Of a stretch of 64,000 nucleotides of DNA, positions 11,302 through 22,600 are shown in pieces. The notes under the pieces are model-generated. The model searched no databases. It had not been told where the DNA came from and was given only the letters and a program-made list of their open reading frames with translations. The DNA is taken from NCBI GenBank assembly GCA_963693285.1, contig OY848917.1, positions 2,234,501 through 2,298,500 of the forward strand, read 5' to 3'. Each line of letters begins with the position of its first letter. Within the stretch, counting starts at the first letter, position 1. The translations under genes were made by a program, and so were the position numbers. The stretch comes from Xestospongia muta (taxonomy: Eukaryota > Porifera > Demospongiae > Haplosclerida > Petrosiidae).

Positions 11302-12079
11302 AAGTGCTAGCCTTTTTGTATATATTAAAATATATTTCATATCAATAATGTAGCTGAATAGTGTATCAACTTAAATGATTATTATTACCACTTTCTTCTT
11401 ATTTGTTTTGTATTTATATTAACCTTGATTTAAATAAATTATACAGTAATACAAATACAAATATATTATGTAGATTAGTAATGATATAAGATACATTGAG
11501 TGTTCCTTCCTCAACAAAAATAAGCTGGACTACATACAGTTATTATGAGGAACAGTTGTGTAGTTCACTTAGCTTGATGATATAGATTTAGTAATAGCAA
11601 CAACATAAACAAAACACACTGTGTTTATACAACATTGTATTTCTTGACAACAACGTTGAAATTACAATTCTGGCATATCAACAATGTAGGTATGACAACA
11701 ATATCCAAACGCCTCTACAACTGACTTTCTTTGCTGCAACATGTAGCTATGTTGATGACAAAAAAGAATATAATAAATACATTAGTGCTGAAAGGTTTTT
11801 TACAGCAGTATATGCGTATTTAGACATGTCTGTAATACTCTCTCTGTATAGTCAAGTTATAACTGAAATATTGGGAAGATTAATTGTTGATTGCATCTCA
11901 GTATATATATCACTAAAAAACTGATTGGTAAATTTAACCACTTTATGGCAATATAGGATACATGTTGCAAAAATCTTTTTTACTATTTTGACTACTAATT
12001 TACCTGTCGAATTTACTTTTTACCAAATGTTAGAAGTAATTATGAATTTATCTGTATTGTTAGACAAAATAAAATCATC
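11302..12079. other. Intergenic spacer
   Basis: AT-rich 3' flank of the membrane-protein gene, with an AATAAA-type hexamer about 130 bases after the stop. No coding feature is supported; the 60-codon frame at 11925-12107 looks incidental. Confidence 0.45.
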
Positions 12080-12455
12080 AATAGTTCTAACATTCAGTAA
12101 ACAGTAAATTCCATTGGTACATTAGTAACAAAACAGTATCAAAGAATTTTTGTTACATGCAACCTATATAACAATATAATTATTGATTAAATCAACCAAT
12201 TAGTTTATCAAATGTAGAGAAAATTGTTATGTAATAGTAGATCTGAAGTTTCATTAGTTTTTAAAATTAAATAATTGTTCAGAAACTAAAAATGTTAAAT
12301 GTTATTTAAAATCAGACATAATTCAAATTATATGAATTTTATATGTAAAAAATATTGAAGTACAGTAGAAAATAGCAAGTAAAACAAGTTAAAAAAATGT
12401 TGTGCTATCATGTATATATTTTTTTGTTAGTGCAATAAATATGTATGTATATAGA

Positions 12456-14117
12456 TTACACTCCAATAAAGATCACATCTTTGTCATCATTTGTATTTGC
12501 ATTATCAAGCACTCTCATATAATTATCTACAACTATGTTTCTCATGTAAATCTCATTACTTTCCTCTCTTTGTCTTTGCTTATACCATCTTGAAGCAACA
12601 AGATAGGTTATTAGTCCAAATATGCATATAAACAACTGAATTAACAAACTCCAAAAACTACAGGAGAGTTTTCCAGGACCATTTAGGTCCCAATATGTGA
12701 ATGGAATTAATAGGAACACTCCAATATTGATATATACAGCTCTTATTAACTTAAACATTCCTGTGAGCATACCACTCATATTAACAGGTGCTTGGCATGC
12801 TATAAATTCCAAAATGAAAATCAGACTTAATGCACCGACTAAACTTGAAAGTGCAAATGGAATGATGTAGTAAAGATATGACATGTTAATTACTTTACTT
12901 CCATTATGTAGGAAGCAACCTACTTCATCTTGAGTAATGAAATGTCCAACAGTATCAATTGTTATGATTGTGATTAGTGAAACTGTCATCACAATGTAAG
13001 TAATAGCAATTCCTTTGAGTGGGTTAAGAAGAAAATACTCAATTTTTGGAAAGAGAGGTATTATGATAAATTCTACAATTGGCACTACTATCACAATAAC
13101 TTCATCAAATGCAGTCCATACTACATATGACCCATAACCATTGAGTGTAGTAGTTGCTTCTTTAAGTCAGTTGGTGTAACGAAGAACTCCTAGTACAGTA
13201 ACGATAGTACACTATAAAGAAGCCAAATGTACTAAGCAAGACTGTAATAATCCTCCAAAATGTTTTAGTGTCTTCTATATCAATTTCTTTAAAAGGACCA
13301 CCATATTTTTCTTTACCCAGGTCAATACGACTTGGTATCTTGTTCTCCCAGTATGTTAAAGCACTCCAGTTCACTGGCGTCTTGTGTTGCCAGGCATACT
13401 TCAGGACTTGATACAACATCTTGTATGGATTTTTCTTTAATACTCCACTAAAGTTAAACTTATGATTTAGCCAACCATGAAGAATCAATGCTGTTGAAGT
13501 CACTAAAAATATCACCATTATTGTTATCATTAATAGCACTGGATTATAAATTGATTGAGGTACAAATGCAATATACCCAACGCAGTAGCCAATATAGTAC
13601 CCCCAAACAATCCAGTGAATAAAAGCCCTAGAATGTGTATGTGGTTTCTCATAGAGCTGATCTAGACCAAATGGAGGAATATTGGTAAATAAACCAGCTG
13701 TACCGACCATTAACAGCAGCAGTGCAATTACTGATATTCCATATTTGGCTATGTTAACTGGTAGTCCACATGTTCCATACTGAATGCAGTAACTAATAAC
13801 TTGAAGGACAGTTCCTAGCCAACAGGACCATAGACTCAAATGTATAGCTTTCTCCCGACCAATCTTGGTATCAGCTAACCAGCCAGTAAAAGGATAGAGA
13901 ATACAGAATATTATAAGTTGTAGCGTAGACGAAATGAACTTATGACCAGTGTTAATACTAGGAACAGGATAAAAACGGGATATTTCAGATGACGTACTTA
14001 ATGATAATATGATATTGAAGCCAAGATCACGCTAGCACCTACTACGATAGAATCAAGTACGAGGAGCCAACTCTGCAAGGTCATCAAACGATTTCGTAAC
14101 TCAATAGTGAACTTCAT
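12456..14117 (-). pseudogene. POT/PTR2-type oligopeptide transporter pseudogene (copy A)
   Basis: Nearly identical over its full length to the intact gene at 33732-35444, but disabled. Reading from the ATG at 14117, one base is missing near 14030 where copy B has 'atcaacgct' (copy A 'atcacgct'). A second single-base change, an insertion near 13197 ('cagtaacgata' against 'cagtatgata'), shifts the frame again. The remaining open segments (13162-13839 and 12456-13094) still carry the family segments ALTYWENKIPSRIDLGKEKY and FGLDQLYEKPH. POT-family proteins are proton-coupled di-/tripeptide symporters with 12 membrane spans. High identity to copy B indicates recent inactivation. Sequencing error is possible but would have to occur twice. 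Confidence 0.85.
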
Positions 14118-14189
14118 GTTTCTTGCCGAGAACATTACAAAGGCGTGACAGCAACCACAAATATATGAAATTTATTATTTTTATTATTA

Positions 14190-14310
14190 ACTAGTTATAA
14201 CAGTAGCATACGTAGTAGTACTAGTAGTACTATGTAGTAGTAATAATAGTAGTACTGGTAGTAGTAATAGTACTAGTAGTAGTAGTACTGATAGTAGTAG
14301 TTAGTAGTAC
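14190..14310. repeat. Degenerate TAG/TAC trinucleotide microsatellite
   Basis: Irregular run of tag, tac and taa triplets upstream of the transporter pseudogene start. The equivalent position upstream of the intact transporter (about 35470-35545) has a shorter version, so the array predates the duplication and has since changed length. Confidence 0.75.
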
Positions 14311-14591
14311 TATAAGTCTAATGACCTAGTACGTTTGTTTTAGTCTGATATAACAACATTACATATTTGTCTAACTGTTCGTTTTGTCAGCAACACAAAA
14401 TATCACAACAGTGTTAACATTTTAAAAGCCTTTCATCACATAGTAGTATATTTGTTCGATGCTAAAGTATTTTGAAATGTAATGTACTTACAATATAATA
14501 TTGCTATTTGGTACTCAAATTGACCTTCATGTTCTTATATTGATATATATTTGATCTTACATGTAAGTATCTAAAAACCATTTCAATATGA

Positions 14592-14930
14592 AATGTAAAA
14601 TATATTTTGAATGGCTTTATCCAAGCAGTCATTATGATCACATTCACTTTCATTCATAATGACAATAGTCAATGACAGATGTCATAAAGCATTTATGTTT
14701 TGACTTTATATAATTTTTTCTTATTCAGTTAATCCTCTGTTACATAACAATCTACAAAACAGCTCAATGTTGTAAAATAAGTTTTGAATGACTTTGTCCA
14801 AGCAGTCACTATGATCACATTCACTTTTATTCATAATGACAATAGTCAACAAGGTGTCAATGAAAATTTTTGTTATGACTTTAGAAAATGTTGCTCTTAT
14901 TCAGTTAATTCAAATATATTAACACTGGAA
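14592..14930. repeat. Direct tandem duplication of about 178 bp
   Basis: Two adjacent imperfect copies (about 14592-14769 and 14770-14930), both with a 'gatcacattcactttt/c' core followed by 'cattcataatgacaatagtcaa'. The homologous flank of the intact transporter has only one copy (about 35875-36010), so the extra unit arose after the block duplicated. Confidence 0.65.
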
Positions 14931-15620
14931 ATTGTACAAATATACTTATTTTGTATACACACTCAAACAGCACAAAGCACTCACAACTAAATTGTTTCAA
15001 AAACTTTAAACTTACACTGTAAAATCTGATTGGTTGAATTAACCACAGTTTGGTTGTAGTTTTGACTACTATTGTATTATGGAATTGATTTTTTATCAAG
15101 TCAAAACTTTTTATTTCTTTAAAAAATAATTTTAGTTTATAAACAGTTAGCATCATACAACTCGTATAGCCATATAAGGGTGAAATCAACCAATCAGTTT
15201 TTTACAGTGTAAAAATACTGCTATGCATTGTAAAACTGTTATATATCATATCTGAGATAGAATTTTTGCAAAATAAACTATTTTGATATAAATTATAATA
15301 AGTTACATTATTTTAGTATTATTATTATTTTCCCATTTAGGATTTTGATAAAGATAACAAGCCACTCACTCTATTGCAGTTATCTGCTAAAAGTCTTATT
15401 ACTCAACAATGCACACATAATAAGGTTATGACAAATGAAACTACAAAATGCACTATGGCATATAAAGGATAACCCTTCATACAGTATTAATAGTATTCTC
15501 ATCAACACTGGTTTTTGGCACTCTAACAAATTGACTAAACATTTAGCACAAAAAATTACAAAAAATATTATAATTGAATCATTAATGTTGGCCATGTTTT
15601 GCACCTGTTACATGTACAAT

Positions 15621-16625
15621 TTATAGAATCATACAATTTTCTACAAATTCATTCTTGATCAATTCATTTGCTAAATATAATCTACTTGATTGACGAATGA
15701 TATCATGTAAAGCCTTCTCATCTTCCTCTATTTGGGCTTTGAATATTTGTAAATATGCTGGGTTTTTATCTGTATTTGGAAACCCAACAGTGATAATTCC
15801 TTTACCCATGAATTGTGCAATATTTCTGGTTAGAGGATTTGTACGAAAATCTTCTATTATCTTTTCTCTCTCCTCAGCAGTCTCACATTCACAATGAGTG
15901 ATGACTAAAGCAGATATATCTTTAGCATATTTACCAAATTGGCTGATTATATACTCCAAATATTCTTTTTCCTCCCTAGTGCACCTCCCCTTTTTGTATA
16001 CAAACAGCACTAAGCTGATCCCTTCAGGAATATTGTTAGTAATATACCTTCTCACTTTGTTTGCAAAATTTCCTGTAGCGTATAGCCCCATAGTATCAAT
16101 TACTTTAAGCTGAAGCCATGTGTTCATTTCAATTTGGGAATGATTTTCTTTATGAGTTATCCATTCTTGGCTGCTAGGTTCACTACACTCAATAAAATGA
16201 GTTTCTCCAAGAATATGGTTAGCAACGGTAGATTTTCCACATCCCGTTTTTCCAACTATTAATACATTGCACTGTTGGATATTAATTCGAGGCAAATCAT
16301 TTGTCGTAGAGTAAGTTGCATTTGTTTGAGTGACATTTTGTGCTATTCCTTGAGTTGAAGAAAACTGATAACTTTCATCATTTACTGCTGTCATTTTTCT
16401 GGATCTTTTCAATGGATCTGATACCAAATTATTGTCTGCTAAGAAATCAGAAGCCATTACACTTCTATCAAAATTTTCATTAGGTTGTGTGACATACTGT
16501 TGGTGAAGAGACAAAAACAAATGCATAACTAACGAACTTAAACTTTGCTCTAAATTCGCAATTTTAGTATCATAGCTCCCACAAAATAGGCAACTATATT
16601 TACTATTATACACTATAAACTTAAA
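15621..16625 (-). CDS. Terminal exon of the chimera: AIG1/GIMAP-like GTPase domain
   Basis: The largest exon of the gene (334 residues plus stop) holds a short CxxC-containing segment (CLFCG), a Ser/Thr/Asn-rich linker and then a complete G domain. Visible motifs are G1 GKTGCGKST, switch/G3 DTMGLYATG, and the AIG1-family hydrophobic segment before GRCTREEKEYLEY; G4 is THCE in place of the usual (T/N)KxD-like motif, and a GF pair marks the G5 region. The best match I can give is AIG1/GIMAP, a family of immune-associated GTPases that often oligomerise on membranes. The degenerate G4 makes nucleotide specificity uncertain. No C-terminal membrane anchor is visible. It follows a phase-0 intron and could also be expressed alone from a downstream promoter. 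Confidence 0.82.
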   Translation of the reverse strand, partial: FKFIVYNSKYSCLFCGSYDTKIANLEQSLSSLVMHLFLSLHQQYVTQPNENFDRSVMASDFLADNNLVSDPLKRSRKMTAVNDESYQFSSTQGIAQNVTQTNATYSTTNDLPRINIQQCNVLIVGKTGCGKSTVANHILGETHFIECSEPSSQEWITHKENHSQIEMNTWLQLKVIDTMGLYATGNFANKVRRYITNNIPEGISLVLFVYKKGRCTREEKEYLEYIISQFGKYAKDISALVITHCECETAEEREKIIEDFRTNPLTRNIAQFMGKGIITVGFPNTDKNPAYLQIFKAQIEEDEKALHDIIRQSSRLYLANELIKNEFVENCMIL

Positions 16626-19600
16626 CTTAGAATGTTATGCAAGTTCAAGTAATACATAAAATGAAAAGCCAGTTCTACATATTGCAATAAATTATGAAAA
16701 CATTATATCCCATAAATAAAAAAGATACTCACATTGTTCTCATCTTCAAAATTTTCAATATTCTCATTGCCTTCAATTACAACAATTGATTGAGTACTAC
16801 AGATGGATGGAAAAGTGGGAGGAGGTGCTTGATACAATGAATTATCATCATCCTGTAAAATATGTGAAAGTTAGAGACCAAAACGTGTAAATTACAATTG
16901 ACAACCGTAAATAGAAATATTTAATATCAAATATTAAATGTAGATTTTTAGAAAAAATAACTGTTGATTTCTATATACATTGCTATTGTTACAGTTCAGG
17001 TATTATGATAGTAATAGGCTTTATTGCAAACATTTGCATTCATTTGCCTCAACGTACATAATTATTTAGTCTTTTATACACATCATTTCTTATATCATTT
17101 CCCTTATTTATGAACTCCTTATTCTGTCCACATAATGTATATAGATATTAGTAGTATTCTATTACCATCTGTAAATTATCCAACAAAATCGATGAAGTAT
17201 GTGCTTGTTTTAAATAAGAGACTTCCAATTCTAATTGAGATATTGTATCCTAAAGGATTAAAAACATCGCAATATTATTTCAAGTAATCTGCTTGGATCA
17301 CTTGATAAGTCTTATGGCATTCTTGAATCCTCTTTTCCAAGTCAAAGTTCGCTTGTTCTTGAAGTTCAAGAGAGGTTTGTAACTGAATAATTTGTTCTTC
17401 TAAGCTAAACTTTTCTAGTACCTAAATGTGTAACAACAAAACTATTAATCATGTCATCAACTGAAAAATGTTAAATGAAATTATTACTTTAACCACCAAT
17501 GCTGGCAACCAATTACTTTTATGAGCTATGGTGGGTACTGCCAATCAAGCCAATAAGAGCCAATAAGCCAATCCCAATAAGAAATTTTATAAATTACCTC
17601 TTTCTCTTTCTTAGAGAGTTGCTGTTCTAAAAGTTCAGATTTCTCTTGAAGTTGTATCATTGTTCTCTTTAACTCTTCACATTGACGACTGTAAGCTTTA
17701 ACTTGCGAGGTCAACACTAAATTGTCTTCCTCCAAAAATTTCATTTTGCCTTCCTTACTTTCCATTAAAACATTTACATCTTCAAGAGTTGAGTTTTGTT
17801 CTTTAAGTGTCTCAATTTGACTTTGAAGCTCTTCAATTTCTTTGGAATGTTTTTGATGAATTACCTTGAGAGTCTGTGTTTTATCTTTTTTTGCACGTTG
17901 AATGGCCCGATCAAATTTTTGTTGCAATTCATGAACAGCATCTTCCCTTGCAATTAACTGAGCTCTTAAATCATGAGTAATTTGTTGACTTTCTTCTAAA
18001 TTGATTTTTAGGTCAGAATGGACTTTTTCTTTTTCTTCTTTATTTCGCTCAAAATTTTCTTTTAATGTAGCAACCTATAAAAATAATGAATCAATATTAA
18101 TGATGAGGTTACCATTTACGATGTTGAAGTTTTAGTTTTGTGAGTTATATTCATGTTTTTTTCCTCATTTTTCATTAAAAAATATTAAGAAATAAATATT
18201 AAATTTGTTAATAAATAGAGTCACTATGTTTAGTTGATTTTATGCTTTAATTAATAATATGATCATATGACACACCTGCTACAATGTATAAATAATTCTA
18301 TGAAAGAGTTAAAAACAGTAGGCAATTTCTTTTCAGTATTTTATGCATACTTAGGATGATTTTAACATGATAAGCCTATATTACACCGTATGTAGAACAA
18401 AGGTCATGGTCATACAAATATTAACAGTAAACATCATCATTGTGGTCAGCAGTGTCTCCAATGCTTTAAAAGAATTTAGTCTTTAGATGAAGAGAATTAT
18501 TGTCTCTATATCTAGATATAGAGACAATAATTCTCTTCATCTATTTAGCTCAACCTTTACCCTAAAACTCTTAAATAAACAATCATGAATTGCTATATGA
18601 GTGTGATTATTTTGTATTGCTATTCTTTAAAAGAGCTGATGAAGGATTTAAACTGAAACATCTTGTAACTCTTATCAAAATAAATTTCTATGATGTTCAT
18701 AAAGCTCAATTAATCAACTAATAATAAGTATACATGTAATATGTTTATTAAAAAAATCACCATTGTAATAGTAGTTTCTAAAGAGTGTTATTTTCTTCAA
18801 ATAATGATTGTATTACTAAGCTAGCTCGTCCTCATAGGCTTGTCAAAATGGTGGAATGGCTAGCTTTCTACACAATCATTGCAATCATATAATTAAATGT
18901 CAATATTCATTTTAATATAGCAAGTAACACTAACTTAAAATCACTTATATAACTTCAACAAAGATAACCATGACTTTAAAGAAAATAGAAATGAATATAG
19001 GAACCAAGCAAGGGATGATAATACAAAATACTTAGAATAATTACATAACGTAAATAGAACTGGCACAGAACTTAATCTATTATTAATTCATAAGTTTGTT
19101 TTTACTAGTACTCTTAAATCACAAGTAATATTTTAGCAATTTAGGGTATATAATCATTCTCAGTAGATTATATAGCCATTTCTACTTGCATTTGGGCATT
19201 GCATGTAGCACACAAACACACACACATTTTGCTTTTAAAGTTTAATTACTCGTATTACAATTTATGTAATGCTTAACCATATAACAGCATCAACTAATTA
19301 AGAAAGGAAGCAAAGAAACTGCAGAAAAGTAACAGAAAATTGCTAGAGAAATATGTAATCATGCAGTGATTATATAACCCTTTATAGCACTAGAGAAATT
19401 CCTTTGATTGTACACTGAAGCAAGTATATACCTTTGTGTTGTCACAAACTGTTAATATAGCTACATTTTACTTCATTACTTTATGAAGTTGTTTATATCA
19501 TTCATGCATACTCACAGAAGCCAAAGATAAACAAAACTATGGTGTTATTGTAAATATAGTGTGCCTGTATTGCTATACCTCCATTTCTTTGCGATAAATT

Positions 19601-22600
19601 TGCTCTTCTAATTCTAGAGATTTTTCTTGAAGTTGAACCACTGTTTCTTCAAGAGTCTGAGTTTCATGATTCTTAACATTAATTGCCTGGTCCATTGTCT
19701 GCTGCAAATCACGAGTAACATTTTCACTTTCAACTAATTGAAATGCTAAATCAGACTGAATTTTCTTTTTGTCTTCTATCTCCTGCTCCAGCTCCTCGTT
19801 TAAGGAAATTATCTATACAAGTACAAATCAGAAATTATAATCCAAATTTCTTGAATTTATAGTACAATATGGTACATGCAAAGTTCATAATTTACGTATA
19901 CCATCTTAGACTTGCATTAAGTTTTCAGATATGGGATATACACAATGTTGTAGTCATGTTTTGATAGCAGTCTTCTTTAATGTTCTTGTGAATGTTCATA
20001 CACCCTGACTGGACTAGTATTAGTTTTGTACTACAATATGTAAGTAGATTAAAGGCATGTCTGATATCATCATTATGTTGACATAATCACAACTATTTTG
20101 CATTTTATCAAATGTGCATTAATATAACTTTGTGCATGTAAAATCATCATGCTTGATCTCAGGAAGATAATGAACATCCTGTTTTTTTTAAGAAAGTCTC
20201 TAAAACCAAGGCTTCTTACTGAGAGCATCACATCATCATCAAGTCAGTGTAATGGAACAATAGGAGTTACCTGTGATTTAAAAAACAGCTTCTTCTGGTA
20301 TATATGGCAAATTTGAAATAATGAAATGTGGTTGAAACAGACTACAAGTTCTTTCATCCATTAAAAGACTTAATTTGTATTAAATTTACACGTACATGCA
20401 TACTTGTTTTGGGGTTTTATAATTTTATTGCACAAAAACCCTGAGTAATAATTTTAATCACTGAGATATCACACAGTATAGTGGATAAACCACTCTACTG
20501 TATATTATTTAATGTATTAGGGAGTTAAAAAAGCAGCAAAGATATGATGACAGAGACCTACATCTAACTTTGAATATTATTTTTATATTTATAGGCATAA
20601 AGAATTGTCACATATACAATGCTATTATATATCATTACTTATTTACTCAGAATAATAACTACAATTGCTTACTTCTGCTTTGGTAGCTTCTAATTGCTTG
20701 GTGATATCATCGATCTCTAGTAGTTCACCATTTATCATAACTTTGTCATTAGGCATTTGAGATGTAGCATCCTTTAATTGTTGTTCTAAGCATGAAACAG
20801 TTTGAGCTTGGGCAGTTAGTAGTTGACTTTGCATTGCTATTTGCTCATCTTTTTCTCCTTGAAGTTTCAGCAACTCTTGCTCTTTTTGAGAGAATTGGTT
20901 TCTCAATTCATAGATTACTTTTTCTTGATCAGTTTTAATAACTACCAGTTCACCTAATGTCATTTTTAGTTGACAAATTTCTTCCTTCTTTTCTTTTAAA
21001 ACATCATTAGTTTTATCAGATTCTTTCTTGATTAACTGCAATTCCTTGAAGAATAGAAAACATATCAATAATTTGACAGTAACATTATTAGTACATCAAT
21101 AAACTAAACCATAAAAAATAATACACAACATTAAAGCACATTCGATAATGAAAATTGGAAAAGACTTTGGGGTGCCTTACTTCAATGAAATATTTTTATA
21201 AAACTAAGCTTTAACTTCAAAAATTATTTAGCAAACCAAATTAATGAATTTCATTGTAAGATATTCAAAATTCAGTGTATTGTTATTTGTTAATATTCAT
21301 TATATAATAATGTATATGCCTTACAGCAGTAGATTCTATCATAATAACAAATAAAACCAACCAAAACATTAGATTATATGTTGTTTATACAAGATATACA
21401 ATAAAAACATAAAGCATAAAGCATTTATAGTTACATACATTTTCTTTTAAATCAACTGTACTCTTATATTCTCTCAGTTTATTCTCCATTATCTGCAATT
21501 AAAATAAAAAGTTAAGTTAAGTAGAATAGTGTTTAAAAACACTCTTCATAGTGACATACATTACTCTAAATGATAATTATAATAAGTTGCTACTGCATCA
21601 AATTAGCATTATTTGTAAAGCAAAAAGCAATTGCAAGCATAAAAATGCTTTGGAAAAAGGTGAATCAAGTGTTGAGTGTTGGCAAGTTTATGTGATTCAG
21701 TCAGTAATGACGCACATGCACTCAACATGTAACAGAATATAAAGCATACTTCTCACAACATTAAATGAAAGATTTGAGGCCTCTCTAGTCTTTTAAATAG
21801 CCAACAGACAAATATATATGCTTTATCATACCATGCATTGGTCTGTACCTTTAACTGTTCCTGCTTGATCTTAGCATCTGTCTTTATATTTTCTTGCAAT
21901 TGACCAACTTTTATGCAAAGCTTTCCATTCTCATGACCTTTGTCCTAGTACAGAAATAAAAAATTATATCACTGGCATAATTATAGTAACCACTTAAAAT
22001 TATCTATATATTGAATATGTATTAATTTAGTTTAAAACGTAAGTCATGGAAATTAAATCTGTTGCATTTTGAATTAGGATAAATATAACAAAAACTTGGC
22101 CCTTACCTCAATTTTTTGGTTGATTTCAGCTATAAACTCTTTCTGCTTTTCACATTCTAATGTAGTTTGCTGTAATTTGATCATCACTTTGTCGTAATGA
22201 CTTTGTAAAGTTTGATTAGATTGTTTGAGGTCATTGTTTTCACCACTATAATCTTTTAGTTGCTTTTTCATGTCTTTTTTATCAGCTTCTAATTTTGATA
22301 TCCGGCCATAGAGAGCTTTTATTTCCTCCTCCTTCTCATCTAGCTGAATTAAACACTCTCGAAGTCTATCTTCATTACTTAAACTGTCAATCGGGATACC
22401 TGCTATGTCATCAAGCAGAGCCTGTAAAATTAAAAAGTTATAATGATAGAGAAATATTGAAAGCATCCCTGTTGACACTTGAGCAATAACAACAAAAAAC
22501 ATGATTTCATTCATACATAGTACAAATGGTCTAAAATATATATTGAACTAGAATAGTAAACAGAAATTTATTTTAGTATACCTTGTTCAGTTTAGCAGTT

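Larger units (their letters stand above)
17166..22421 (-). other. Coiled-coil block of the chimera (exons 21-28)
   Basis: Eight consecutive exons (315, 96, 54, 372, 234, 477, 120 and 84 nt), every one a multiple of three and bounded by phase-0 introns, encode about 584 residues of almost uninterrupted heptad-like sequence rich in Lys, Glu, Gln and Leu (for example KLEADKKDMKKQLKDYSGEN and EELQSQIETLKEQNSTLEDV). Exons 25 and 26 contain similar segments (VVQLQEKSLELEEQIYRKE and MIQLQEKSELLEQQLSKKE), which suggests internal exon duplication. The ninth exon (16733-16852) is not coiled: it is acidic with a proline cluster and probably acts as a flexible linker to the GTPase. Confidence 0.85.

Noticed and set aside
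15621..16613. A separate stand-alone GTPase gene
   Set aside because: The long final frame starts with GTG, not ATG, and lies right behind a good acceptor (AAG at 16626) in phase with the preceding exon. Joining it to the upstream exons gives one open protein. Independent expression is still possible and is listed as a test.
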